This document shows positions 37,355-44,890 of a stretch of DNA of 64,000 bases, in pieces (positions within the stretch are counted from its first letter, which is position 1; every line of letters begins with the position of its first letter). The DNA is from ZC4RG20 sp963782445 (GTDB taxonomy: Bacteria > Pseudomonadota > Gammaproteobacteria > Steroidobacterales > Rariloculaceae), in assembly GCA_963782445.1 (NCBI GenBank), contig CAWAJM010000001.1:3348001-3412000 (forward strand), in the 5' to 3' direction. Both the position numbers and the translations under genes were made by a program. A model generated the notes under the pieces. That model saw only the letters and a list, made by a program, of their open reading frames with translations, was not told where the DNA came from and did not search any database.

Positions 37355-37683
37355 GTCAAGTGGGGGCGGGGGTCTTTGTCTTGGCTCCTCGATCCAGCTG
37401 AAGGCGTGCCGGGCGGCCTGAGGGGGCGTCGTCATGCGCGAGAGGGATAGCGGCTGCAACCGTGTATTCGTCCTGTTACGGGCCATGAGTGAGGGTGGGC
37501 CCTGGACATCATGAAAGTCGCCAGCGCGGAGCCAATCGTCCTTTAGTGTCCTCGAAGGGACAACGGATTCAACGGCTTCACCGCGCCAGCGGCCGTTCCG
37601 CTTGTGCATGATAACGATCACGTTCGGCAGCTTGTGGGCGGGGATGGAGACTTTGAACGTCGCAAACCGAGAGAGCAGCTGCC
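37355..37683 (-). ncRNA. Candidate guide (bridge/seek) RNA region of the IS1111 element
   Basis: These 329 bases lie between the transposase stop and the left subterminal repeat and hold no credible gene. In the IS1111 group this is where the guide RNA is encoded. The assignment rests on position and on element type only; I did not fold it or find the guide stretches that should match the donor ends and the CCCGT/CCATGG target junction. Confidence 0.5.
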
Positions 37684-38760
37684 TCAGGCCGCTTTGCCGG
37701 AGGGGGCTTGAGCGCTCGTCGACCAGTGGGCGTTGAAGGCGCGATCGTACTTGGCGATCGCCCATAGGATGCGGGCGATCTTGTTGGCCAAGGCGACGGT
37801 GGCCTTATTGGTGCCGCAGCGCTGCTCGGTCTGCAGCGCCCAGCGGCGCAAGGGATCAAGGGTTTTGCCGGCCTTCTCAGCGCAACGGGCGGCATTGAGA
37901 GCGGAGCGCGCGCCGTGCACGATGAGGGTTCGCAGGTACTTGTCGCCGCGTTTGCTGATGCGGTCGAGCCGGCGGCGCTCACCGGAGGAGAACTCCTTGG
38001 GGGTGATGCCGAGCCAGCTTGCGAAGTGCCTGCCTGAGGGGAAGCGGTTCATATCGACGACGGCGGCATAGATGGCGGTTGCGCCGAGGGAGCCGACGCC
38101 TGGGACGGCCAACCAGCGCCGCACCAGATCACTCTCGCCGGTGAGGGCTTTGAGCTCGCGCTCGATCCGGTCCATGCGCTGCCCGCAGGCGTCGATTTCC
38201 TCGAGCACCTCAAAGACGGCGGGGCGCAGAGCGTCGGGGAGGCCGTTGTCAGCGATCTGGAGGGCTTCGCGGATGGCGCTGCGCCCGCGGGCAAGGCCCT
38301 TGGGGATCGGGATGCCGAACTCACGCAGGATGCCGCGGAGCAGGTTGATGCGTTGATTGCGGGTGTGCTTGTACTGCTCGCGCAGGCGGTGCAGTTGCTG
38401 CAGGTGCTGCTGGTCGAGGGTCTTGATCGGGACGGGCTTGATGTCCTGGCATCGGGAGGCCTCGATGAGGGCGGCGGCGTCGGCCCGATCGGTCTTGTTG
38501 CGCTTGACGTAGGCACGCACGTACTGAGCGGGAAGCAGCCGGACTTCGTGTCCGCACTCCTGCAACCGTCTTCCCCAATAATGCGCCGAGCCGCAGGCTT
38601 CAAGGACGAACAGGCTGTGGACCTGATGGCCGATGAAGTGCCCGAATTGGCTAGGGCTCAGCGACTTACGCTGCTCGACCCGATACAACTGATTGGCGAC
38701 CGCGACTTCGAGGCGGTTCTTGGCCAGATCGACACCGACAATGGCAGTAGTAGTATTCAT
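37684..38760 (-). CDS. IS110 family (IS1111 group) transposase
   Basis: From ATG 38760 (GAGAGGAG 6 bases ahead) the product is 358 residues. The N-terminal DEDD/RuvC-like domain shows TAIVGVDLAKNRLEVAVAN (Asp11), FVLEACGSAHYWGRRL (Glu) and NKTDRADAAALIEA (two Asp). The C-terminal transposase-20 domain shows VPGVGSLGATAIYAAVVD, FPSGRHFASWLGITP and the serine-bearing RISKRGDKYLRTLIVHGARS. The gene looks intact, so the element may still be active. An upstream in-frame GTG at 38778 is less likely as the start. Such enzymes excise a circular intermediate and insert it at sites chosen by the element's guide RNA. Confidence 0.95.
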   Translation of the reverse strand: MNTTTAIVGVDLAKNRLEVAVANQLYRVEQRKSLSPSQFGHFIGHQVHSLFVLEACGSAHYWGRRLQECGHEVRLLPAQYVRAYVKRNKTDRADAAALIEASRCQDIKPVPIKTLDQQHLQQLHRLREQYKHTRNQRINLLRGILREFGIPIPKGLARGRSAIREALQIADNGLPDALRPAVFEVLEEIDACGQRMDRIERELKALTGESDLVRRWLAVPGVGSLGATAIYAAVVDMNRFPSGRHFASWLGITPKEFSSGERRRLDRISKRGDKYLRTLIVHGARSALNAARCAEKAGKTLDPLRRWALQTEQRCGTNKATVALANKIARILWAIAKYDRAFNAHWSTSAQAPSGKAA

Positions 38761-38972
38761 GCTGGGCTCCTCTCTCACGCTGGGGTTTTAGCTGCCGAGT
38801 GCAGCGTGGCACTAAGATGCCGATTACCCGAGGGAGGAGTCCATTTCATCATCCATGGGGGCTCGCTGGGCGCCGTCCGTGGCGCCCAGCGTCCCGCGAG
38901 CGGCCGAGCCGCGTGAACGAACCCGCAGGCCGAAGGGTCGTGCCGCTCGTGAGGCTGGCGGCAAGGCGGCAG

Positions 38973-39717
38973 CTAGAGACGAAGGTCTTTCGCCCGGCGC
39001 TCGATGCTTTGTCGCAGGGCGCGCTCGAACGCCTCGAGGCCGAGCTGCGTCTGCTCGGCGATTCCGTAGCGCCGCAACGTCACAGTCGCGTTGCGTTGCT
39101 CGGTGGGGCCGACGACTGCGACGTTGGGAACGCGGTGCTCGACGGCCAGCCTGATGTTTTTCGCGACGGTTTCCGAGGCCGGTGCGAGCTGGGCTCGAAC
39201 GAACGCCGCCCGTAACCTCGCGACGATGCCTTGCGCATACTCGCTAACGCGGTCCGACACGGGAACGACGAGCACCTGCACGGGCGCGAGCCAGGTCGGG
39301 AAAGCGCCCTCATAGAGCTCCGCGAGAAAGGCGACCATGCGCTCGTGCGTGCTGAACGGCGCGCGATGGATGCAGAAGGGCGTCTCGCTGCGGCCGCTCG
39401 AGGCCGTATAGGACAGACCCAGCCGGCGCGGCTGCACGAAGTCGAGCTGCACCGTGCTCAGCGTCTCTTCCTGGCCCGTGGCGGTTTCGACCTGGATATC
39501 GATCTTCGGGCCGTAGAAGGCGGCGTGGCCGACGCCGTCTGATATGCGGCGTGGCGACCCGCTCGAACCCGGCCTCGAACTCGAGCTCCTTCGCGAGCTT
39601 CTCGAGCTCGTCGCGCACGATGGTCCCGTGCGGAAGCCACAGCGGCAGACCTTTGCCGATCCGAGGGTCTATTTTGAACAGCCCCAACTTCCGGCCGATG
39701 TCTCGATGATCCAACAT
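38973..39717 (-). pseudogene. thrS: Threonyl-tRNA synthetase-like gene with internal deletion and frame break
   Basis: An excellent AGGAGG site (39723-39728) precedes ATG 39717. The first about 59 codons read as the start of the ThrRS catalytic core (DHRDIGRKLGLFKIDP, GLPLWLPHGTIVRDELE, FERVATPHI, motif 1). Near 39540 similarity jumps to another frame and to a later part of the enzyme (HAAFYGPKIDIQVET, QLDFVQPRRLGL, FCIHRAPFSTHERM motif 3 region, PTWLAPVQVLVVPVSD and the anticodon-binding domain) running to 38973. About 150 residues carrying motif 2 are missing, and the TGS and editing domains were never part of the gene as it stands. As written it cannot make a working synthetase. A sequencing or assembly error cannot be excluded. 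Confidence 0.8.
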
Positions 39718-39733
39718 GACTGCCTCCTAAACG

Positions 39734-39800
39734 AAAAACCCCGGGCGGCGGGCAGCCTTCCAGGGTCGATCGTCGAAGGCAGCCCCGGTGGGGCTGCCCG
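39734..39800 (-). terminator. Attenuator hairpins of the threonine leader
   Basis: Between leader peptide and thrS-like gene lie three related segments: GGGCAGCCCC (complement of 39790-39799), GGGGCTGCC (complement of 39778-39786) and GGCTGCCC (complement of 39750-39757), followed by a five-T run (complement of 39734-39738). The first can pair with the second (9 bp) or with the third (8 bp), so two exclusive folds are possible, as an attenuator needs. I have not computed energies, and the T run starts about 11 bases after the third segment. Confidence 0.6.
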
Positions 39801-39818
39801 CACGCTGATCAGACGCGA

Positions 39819-39887
39819 CTAGACAGCCCACCTCCTGACGGCGGTCGTCGTAGTGGTGGTCTGGAATTGCGGGCGCAACAGGTTCAT
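39819..39887 (-). CDS. Threonine-rich leader peptide (attenuator control)
   Basis: This 22-codon frame reads M-N-L-L-R-P-Q-F-Q, then six consecutive threonine codons (ACC ACC ACT ACG ACG ACC), then A-V-R-R-W-A-V and a TAG stop. GGAT about 8 bases upstream of the ATG can serve as a ribosome-binding site. A run of codons for the amino acid whose synthetase-like gene lies next is the signature of transcription attenuation: scarce charged tRNA-Thr would stall the ribosome on the run and favour readthrough. It is too short to be called by usual gene finders. The link to threonine fits the thrS-like gene 102 bases downstream. Confidence 0.82.
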   Translation of the reverse strand: MNLLRPQFQTTTTTTAVRRWAV

Positions 39888-39992
39888 GCGGCAGATCCTA
39901 TCCATGCGCGCCACCGAGTCAAGCCGAGGGGTCTTCGTGCGGAACGATCCTGCGCCGGCGTTCGTGGCGCGCGAAGCCCTCGCCGAGGCGCC

Positions 39993-41267
39993 TCAGCCGA
40001 TGACCGACTCTCCGCCCATGTAGCCGACGAGCGCGTCGGGCACCTTCACGGTTCCATCCGCCTGCTGGTAGTTCTCGAGCACCGCGACGAGCGCCCGGCC
40101 GATCGCGACGCCGGAGCCGTTCAGCGTGTGCACGAGCTCGGGCTTGCCCGTCTCCGGATTGCGCCAGCGCGCCTGCATGCGGCGAGCCTGGAAATCCGTA
40201 AAGTTGCTGCACGAGGAGATTTCGCGGTAGCGGTTCTGGCCCGGCAGCCAAACCTCGAGGTCGTAGGTCTTGGCCGAGCCGAAGCCCGTGTCGCCCGCGC
40301 AGAGCACGACGACGCGGTAAGGCAGCCCGAGCCGGTGCAGGATGGTCTCGGCGTGGCCCGTCAGGGCCTCGTGCGCCGCCCCGGAATCCTGAGGCCGCAC
40401 GATCTGCACGAGCTCGACCTTGTCGAATTGATGCTGCCGAATCATGCCGCGCGTGTCCTGCCCATACGAGCCGGCCTCGGAGCGGAAGCACGGCGTGTGA
40501 GCCGTGAGCTTGAGCGGCAGCGCATCGGCGTCGAGGATCGTCTCGCGCGCGAGATTCGTGAGCGGGACCTCCGCCGTCGGAATCAGGAAGAACGGGTTGT
40601 CACCCGCGATCGCGAACAGGTCCTCGCCGAACTTCGGCAGCTGCCCCGTTCCGAACAGCGAGCGCTCGTGCACGATGTAGGGCACGTAGGCCTCGGTATA
40701 GCCGTGCTCGCGCGTGTGCACATCGAGCATGAACTGGCCGAGCGCACGGTGGAGCCGCGCGAGGCCGCCGCGCAGCACGACGAAGCGGCTGCCCGAAAGC
40801 TTCGCCGCGCTCTCGAAGTCCATGAGCCCGCCCGCCTCGCCGAGGGCGATGTGGTCCTTGGGCTCGAAATCGAACTCGCGCGGCTCGCCCCAGCGCCTGA
40901 CCTCGACATTCGCGCGCTCGTCGGCCCCTTCCGGCACGCTTTCGTGCAGCAGATTCGGCAGACCCGCGAGCAGGTCGTCGAGCTCCCGGCCAACGCCCAT
41001 GAGCCCTTCCTCGGCCGCCGCGAGCTCTTCGCCGAGACGGCCGACCTCGGCCTTGAGCGGCTCGACGTCGCGCCCGGCGGCCTTCGCCTTGCCGATTTCC
41101 TTGGACCTGTCGTTGCGCGCGCCGCGCAGCGTTTCGACAGCGACCTGCAGGCGCTTGCGCTCGGCCTCGAGCTCGGCATAGCGCTCACGGTCGAGCACGA
41201 AGCCGCGGCGCGCAAGCTGCTGCGCAACCGCGTCGAGATTCTGGCGGAGGAGTCTTGGATCGAGCAT
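39993..41267 (-). CDS. serS: Seryl-tRNA synthetase
   Basis: The 424-residue protein has the normal length for SerRS, which charges tRNA-Ser in the cytoplasm. An N-terminal coiled-coil arm (about residues 28-105, RNDRSKEIGKAKAAGRDVEP region) precedes the class II core with TEAYVPYIV (motif 1 region), CFRSEAGSYGQDTRGMIRQH (motif 2) and GSGVAIGRALVAVLENYQ (motif 3). In E. coli serS follows lolA and rarA; here a VanZ-like gene sits in that place. The ATG begins MLDPRLLRQNLDAVAQQL, the usual family start. A GGGGTCAGAGCCC palindrome lies between it and the VanZ-like gene. Confidence 0.98.
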   Translation of the reverse strand: MLDPRLLRQNLDAVAQQLARRGFVLDRERYAELEAERKRLQVAVETLRGARNDRSKEIGKAKAAGRDVEPLKAEVGRLGEELAAAEEGLMGVGRELDDLLAGLPNLLHESVPEGADERANVEVRRWGEPREFDFEPKDHIALGEAGGLMDFESAAKLSGSRFVVLRGGLARLHRALGQFMLDVHTREHGYTEAYVPYIVHERSLFGTGQLPKFGEDLFAIAGDNPFFLIPTAEVPLTNLARETILDADALPLKLTAHTPCFRSEAGSYGQDTRGMIRQHQFDKVELVQIVRPQDSGAAHEALTGHAETILHRLGLPYRVVVLCAGDTGFGSAKTYDLEVWLPGQNRYREISSCSNFTDFQARRMQARWRNPETGKPELVHTLNGSGVAIGRALVAVLENYQQADGTVKVPDALVGYMGGESVIG

Positions 41268-41367
41268 AGCCGTTTATCGTAAGGGCCGAGCGGGCAGAGG
41301 ACCAGCGCCGCGGAGCCCGAGGACCCCGCCGCACGGCACGCGGCGCCGAGTGCACAAGCTCGAAAAA

Positions 41368-41407
41368 GGGGTCAGAGCCCTTTTTTCGAAAAAAGGGCTC
41401 TGACCCC
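41368..41407. repeat. GGGGTCAGAGCCC repeat, inverted pair
   Basis: Copies at 41368-41380 and 41395-41407 form a long palindrome with A/T flanks (centre TTCGAA), just past the stop codon of the VanZ-like gene and upstream of serS. It closely resembles the pair at 31624-31661. Confidence 0.92.
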
Positions 41408-41413
41408 TTTTTC

Positions 41414-41791
41414 TCAGGGCAGCACCCACTGCTCCATGCGCTCGCACCAGCCGCCCACGAACGTATAGGACAGAACCCAGGCGATGAGGACGCCTACGCC
41501 ATTGGCCGTGATGTCGAGCAGGTCGAAGTCGCGCGTGGCCGTGCCGAGCTGGAGAGTATCCAGCAAGGCCCCGAGCCCGAACAGCGCGAGCGCGACCCAA
41601 ACGAGCCGCGAGCGCGGGTACAGGCCTCCGAACCAGAGCATGAGCAGGAAGTAGGTCGAAGCGTGCTCGACCTTGTCGTTGACACCGATGTCGGGCAGAT
41701 CGGGCGCCGGCATGAGCGTCGCGATGCAGACGGCGATGATCAGGCCCCAGCCCAGGGCGAGCCACAGCCAGGGGAAACGAAGCGGCAACAT
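41414..41791 (-). CDS. VanZ-like small membrane protein
   Basis: From ATG 41791 the product is 125 residues with four hydrophobic segments (WLWLALGWGLIIAVCIATL, YFLLMLWFGGLY, VWVALALFGLGALLDTLQL, DITANGVGVLIAWVLSYTF). The DKVEHASTYFLLMLWFGG segment and the D-xx-N-xx-G pattern are those of VanZ-like proteins. The role of the family outside teicoplanin resistance is unknown. The start lies one base after the lolA stop (GGAGATTGAG ahead), so it is co-transcribed with lolA and ftsK. Confidence 0.85.
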   Translation of the reverse strand: MLPLRFPWLWLALGWGLIIAVCIATLMPAPDLPDIGVNDKVEHASTYFLLMLWFGGLYPRSRLVWVALALFGLGALLDTLQLGTATRDFDLLDITANGVGVLIAWVLSYTFVGGWCERMEQWVLP

Positions 41792-41792
41792 C

Positions 41793-42575
41793 TCAATCTC
41801 CGGCGCCGATGACGTTGACGCCACGCGGCGCCTTGAATTCGAACAACTTTTCCTTGAGTTTCGGATTCACGGCGACGTCCGAGAGCTTGATCCGCGTCAC
41901 CTGATTCAACGTATCGTCGAGTTCGAGGCGCTGCGGGACATTGCCGTGGAAGCCTAGGGCGACGGACTTGAAGTCCGTGCCGGGCACGTGCGGCTCGAGC
42001 CGCACCCAGTCGAGCCCGTCGCGCTCGAACGAGCCCGCGACGTCGAAGCCTTCGCGCACGGCCTTGTCGCCGCTCAGCAGCATGGCCGGGCTCGAGGCCG
42101 CCGACGCATCGAGCGGCGCGCGCGTCACCTGCTGAAGCTCGACATCGTAGATCCAGATGTACTTTCCGTCTGCAATGACTTCCTGCGCGAACGGCTTCGC
42201 GTAGACCCAGCGGAAATGGTCCGGCCGGCTCAGGGCAACGGATCCCGATGCCTGCTCGATGACGTGCCCGTCGGCGCCGACGATCTCCTGGCTGAAGTCC
42301 GCCGTCAGGGTCTGGACCTGCTGCAAAAACGCCTCGAGCCGCTCGGCGCCGGGGCCGCCGGCCTTCGACGCCCGAGCCTGCCCCTGACCCTGACCCGGCG
42401 GGGCGCTCGGCTCCGGGCTCGGCGCGGCGGTCGGCGCCTGAGGCGGGGCGGCGTCGGATTGGGCTAAGGCGGCGGCGGCCGCGAGCGACAGCAAAGCGAG
42501 ACAGGCCCGGAGCTCAATCCTCGGGCGGGGCCGGCGCGAGGACCTCCCTGAATCCGTTCGACTGTAGCGTTCCAA
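41793..42575 (-). CDS. lolA: Outer-membrane lipoprotein carrier protein LolA
   Basis: The product carries lipoproteins across the periplasm from LolCDE to LolB. After a hydrophobic signal (LRACLALLSLAAAAALAQSD) and an unusual Pro/Ala/Gln-rich linker of about 35 residues comes the LolA fold: RLEAFLQQVQTLTADFSQEI, GSVALSRPDHFRWVYAKPF, VIADGKYIWIYDVELQQVT, LEPHVPGTDFKSVALGFHG and TLNQVTRIKLSDVAVNPKL. The start is uncertain: the best candidate is TTG 42575 inside the ftsK tail, giving 260 residues. The neighbour order ftsK-lolA-(x)-serS supports the identity. Confidence 0.92.
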   Translation of the reverse strand: MERYSRTDSGRSSRRPRPRIELRACLALLSLAAAAALAQSDAAPPQAPTAAPSPEPSAPPGQGQGQARASKAGGPGAERLEAFLQQVQTLTADFSQEIVGADGHVIEQASGSVALSRPDHFRWVYAKPFAQEVIADGKYIWIYDVELQQVTRAPLDASAASSPAMLLSGDKAVREGFDVAGSFERDGLDWVRLEPHVPGTDFKSVALGFHGNVPQRLELDDTLNQVTRIKLSDVAVNPKLKEKLFEFKAPRGVNVIGAGD

Positions 42576-44763
42576 CGATGCCGGCCTCCTCCATGGTCTC
42601 GACCATCCGGGCGGCGCGGTTGTACCCGATCTTGAGCCGCCTTTGAATTCCGGAGATCGATGCCTTGCGCGTTTCCGTGACGATCCTCACGGCTTGATCG
42701 TAAAGGGGATCCTGTTCGCCGTCCAATTCCCCGCCGGCCTGGGCGTCGCCCGCGCCGCCGCCTTCGAGGCCCGGCCCCTCCAGGACCTCTTCGATGTAGG
42801 TGGGCTCGCCGCCGGCGCGCAGGGCCTTGACGACGGCATGCACCTCGTTGTCCGACACATAGGCGCCGTGCACGCGCGTCGGTATCGAGGTGCCGCCCGG
42901 CAGATACAGCATGTCGCCGTGGCCGAGCAGGTGCTCGGCGCCGATCTGATCGAGAATCGTGCGCGAGTCGACCTTGGCCGAGACCTGGAACGCGATGCGG
43001 CAAGGAATATTGGCCTTGATGAGGCCCGTGATGACGTTGACCGAAGGCCGCTGTGTCGCAATGATCATGTGAATGCCCGAGGCGCGCGCCTTCTGCGCGA
43101 GCCGCGCGATGAATTCCTCCACCTTCTTGCCGACCATCATCATCATGTCGGCGAGCTCGTCGATGATGACGACGATGTACGGCAAGGGCTCGAGGTCCGG
43201 CGCGACGTCCCCTTCGAGCGTCGGCTTGAAGGTTGGGTCCTTGATGGGCTCGCCGTTCTCCGCCGCCTCCGTGACCTTGCGGTTGTAGCCCGACAGATGC
43301 CGCACGCCGAGGCCCGCCATGAGCGCGTAGCGCCGCTCCATCTCGGCCACGCACCAGCGCAGCGCGTTGGCGGCCTGCTTCATGTCGGTCACGACGGGCG
43401 CGAGCAAATGCGGAATGCCCTCGTAAACCGAGAGCTCCAGCATCTTCGGATCGATCATGATGAGGCGCACGTGCTCGGCCGTCGCCTTGTAGAGCAGACT
43501 CAGCACCATGGCGTTGATGGCCACGGACTTGCCCGAGCCCGTCGTGCCGGCGATGAGCAGATGCGGCATGCGCGCCAGGTCGGCCACGATCGGGTGGCCG
43601 CCGATATCCTTGCCGAGCGCGAGCGTCAGCGGCGACTTCGTGTCGTCGTAGACCTCCGACTTGATGATCTCGCCGAGCGCGACGACCTCGCGGACCTCGT
43701 TCGGGATCTCGAGGCCCACGTAGGGCTTGCCCGGAATGATCTCGACGACCCGCACGCTGACGGTCGCGAGCGAGCGCGCGAGATCCTTGGCGAGGTTGCT
43801 GATCTGGCTGACCTTGACGCCGGGCGCGGGCTTGAGCTCGAAGCGTGTGACGACGGGGCCGGGCTGCACGGACACCACCTCCGCCTCGATGCCGAAGTCG
43901 GCGAGCTTGAGCTCGACGAGCCGCGACATGGCCTCGAGCGCCTCGGACGAGTAGCCGCCCTCGTGCGGGGGCGGATCGTCGAGCAGCGACAGCGGCGGCA
44001 GCTCGTTGGCCGCGACGGGCTCGACGAACAGCGGCACCTGCCGCTCGCGCTCGACGCGCGCGCTCGACTCGACTTTTTCGATGACGGGCTCGATGCGCGG
44101 CGGCTTGCCCTTGGCCTTGGCCAGCGTCTTCGTGACGACGAGCTCGTGCCGCTCCTGCTTGGCCCGCCGGCCCGCAGCCCATGTGCGCACGCGGCCCGCG
44201 AGGATCGCAAACTCGGTCAGCCCCGCATAGACCCCGCGGCCGATGCCGTCCATGACCGCCAGCCACGAGACGCCCGTCGCGAGCGAGACGCCCCCGAGCC
44301 AGAGCACGAGCAGCAGCACGGTCGCGCCGAGCGCGCCCAGGACATCGGCGAGGCCGCCGCCGACGAGCTGGCCGAGCACACCGCCCGCCGTGCTCTGCAG
44401 CTCTGGCACGGTGAAATGCAGCGTGGCGAGACCGGACGTCGTCGCGATCGTGAGCACGGCGCCGGAGACCTTGTAGAGCGCCGACAGGCGCCCCCCCGCG
44501 GCGTCGCGGCCGCGGAACAGATACAGGCCCGCCATGAGCACGAGCACCGGGAACAGATAGGCCGTGACGCCGAAGAACAGGAACGCCAAGTCGGCGAACC
44601 ACGCCCCGGCCGGGCCCATGCGGTTCGCGACGGCGTCGCTGTCGCCCGCGACCGTGAAGGCCGGGTCGGACGGGTTGTAGCTGACGAGCGCCCACAGCAA
44701 TATGAGGCTGAGCCCGGCCAGCACCCAGAATGCCGATTCCCTCAATCCTTTGATCCGAGGCAC
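42514..44763 (-). CDS. ftsK: DNA translocase FtsK
   Basis: With GTG 44763 as start (GGGGAGG about 8 bases ahead) the protein is 749 residues; a TTG at 44805 without ribosome-binding site would add 14. Four membrane segments occupy about residues 10-165. A short linker and the alpha/beta motor domains follow, with Walker A GTTGSGKS and Walker B region IVVIIDELADMMMM. A C-terminal gamma winged-helix (SISGIQRRLKIGYNRAARMV) should read KOPS sites. It pumps chromosome DNA through the septum and aids dimer resolution. The linker is short compared with E. coli FtsK, as in many other species. It heads the operon ftsK-lolA-vanZ-like. Confidence 0.96.
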   Translation of the reverse strand: MPRIKGLRESAFWVLAGLSLILLWALVSYNPSDPAFTVAGDSDAVANRMGPAGAWFADLAFLFFGVTAYLFPVLVLMAGLYLFRGRDAAGGRLSALYKVSGAVLTIATTSGLATLHFTVPELQSTAGGVLGQLVGGGLADVLGALGATVLLLVLWLGGVSLATGVSWLAVMDGIGRGVYAGLTEFAILAGRVRTWAAGRRAKQERHELVVTKTLAKAKGKPPRIEPVIEKVESSARVERERQVPLFVEPVAANELPPLSLLDDPPPHEGGYSSEALEAMSRLVELKLADFGIEAEVVSVQPGPVVTRFELKPAPGVKVSQISNLAKDLARSLATVSVRVVEIIPGKPYVGLEIPNEVREVVALGEIIKSEVYDDTKSPLTLALGKDIGGHPIVADLARMPHLLIAGTTGSGKSVAINAMVLSLLYKATAEHVRLIMIDPKMLELSVYEGIPHLLAPVVTDMKQAANALRWCVAEMERRYALMAGLGVRHLSGYNRKVTEAAENGEPIKDPTFKPTLEGDVAPDLEPLPYIVVIIDELADMMMMVGKKVEEFIARLAQKARASGIHMIIATQRPSVNVITGLIKANIPCRIAFQVSAKVDSRTILDQIGAEHLLGHGDMLYLPGGTSIPTRVHGAYVSDNEVHAVVKALRAGGEPTYIEEVLEGPGLEGGGAGDAQAGGELDGEQDPLYDQAVRIVTETRKASISGIQRRLKIGYNRAARMVETMEEAGIVGTLQSNGFREVLAPAPPED

Positions 44764-44837
44764 GAAAAACGCCTCCCCGACCGCGTTCGATTTCGCTCTT
44801 GTCAAGTTCTACCGGAATTGCGTGGCTTAAGATCATG

Positions 44838-44865
44838 ATAATACTCACGAGGCCGGGTCGCGCAA
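44838..44865 (-). promoter_or_regulatory. ftsK: Putative ftsK promoter
   Basis: On the minus strand TTGCGC (44860-44865) and TATTAT (44838-44843) are separated by 16 bases, about 70 bases upstream of the GTG start. The match to the sigma-70 consensus is moderate. Confidence 0.45.
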
Positions 44866-44890
44866 AGCATGGCCGCGAAAGCGCTATCCT

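Larger units (their letters stand above)
37340..38851 (-). mobile_element. IS110 family insertion sequence, IS1111 group
   Basis: The element is about 1.51 kb, with ends placed by comparison with uninterrupted copies of the target repeat (uncertain by 1-3 bases). It has 12-bp subterminal inverted repeats TGGACTCCTCCC at 37343-37354 and GGGAGGAGTCCA at 38832-38843, about 3 and 8 bases from the tips. One transposase gene is encoded on the minus strand, and there is a long noncoding part (37355-37683) downstream of it. Subterminal repeats and a long 3' noncoding end are features of the IS1111 group, whose noncoding end makes the guide RNA (bridge RNA/seekRNA) that picks the target. No target duplication is expected. 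Confidence 0.88.
37274..38940. repeat. Palindromic repeat element, copy E, split by the IS
   Basis: The left part (37274-37339) holds the arm GTTCACGCGGCTCGGCCGCT and the core start GGGACCGCCGTGAACCCGT. The right part (38852-38940) holds the rest of the core, TCCATGGGGGCTCGCTGGGC and its inner hairpin, then the matching arm. Joined, they restore the same core as the copies at 54737 and 55091. The pair of arms extends about 50 bases with few mismatches. Confidence 0.88.

Noticed and set aside
37235..37765. A 176-codon minus-strand frame in the IS noncoding end
   Set aside because: It straddles the element boundary, the target repeat and the transposase end, and has no similarity to a protein family.
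39718..39992. T-box riboswitch upstream of the thrS-like gene
   Set aside because: No T-box sequence or stem I features were seen, and T-boxes are rare outside Gram-positive bacteria. The Thr-codon leader peptide explains the region better.
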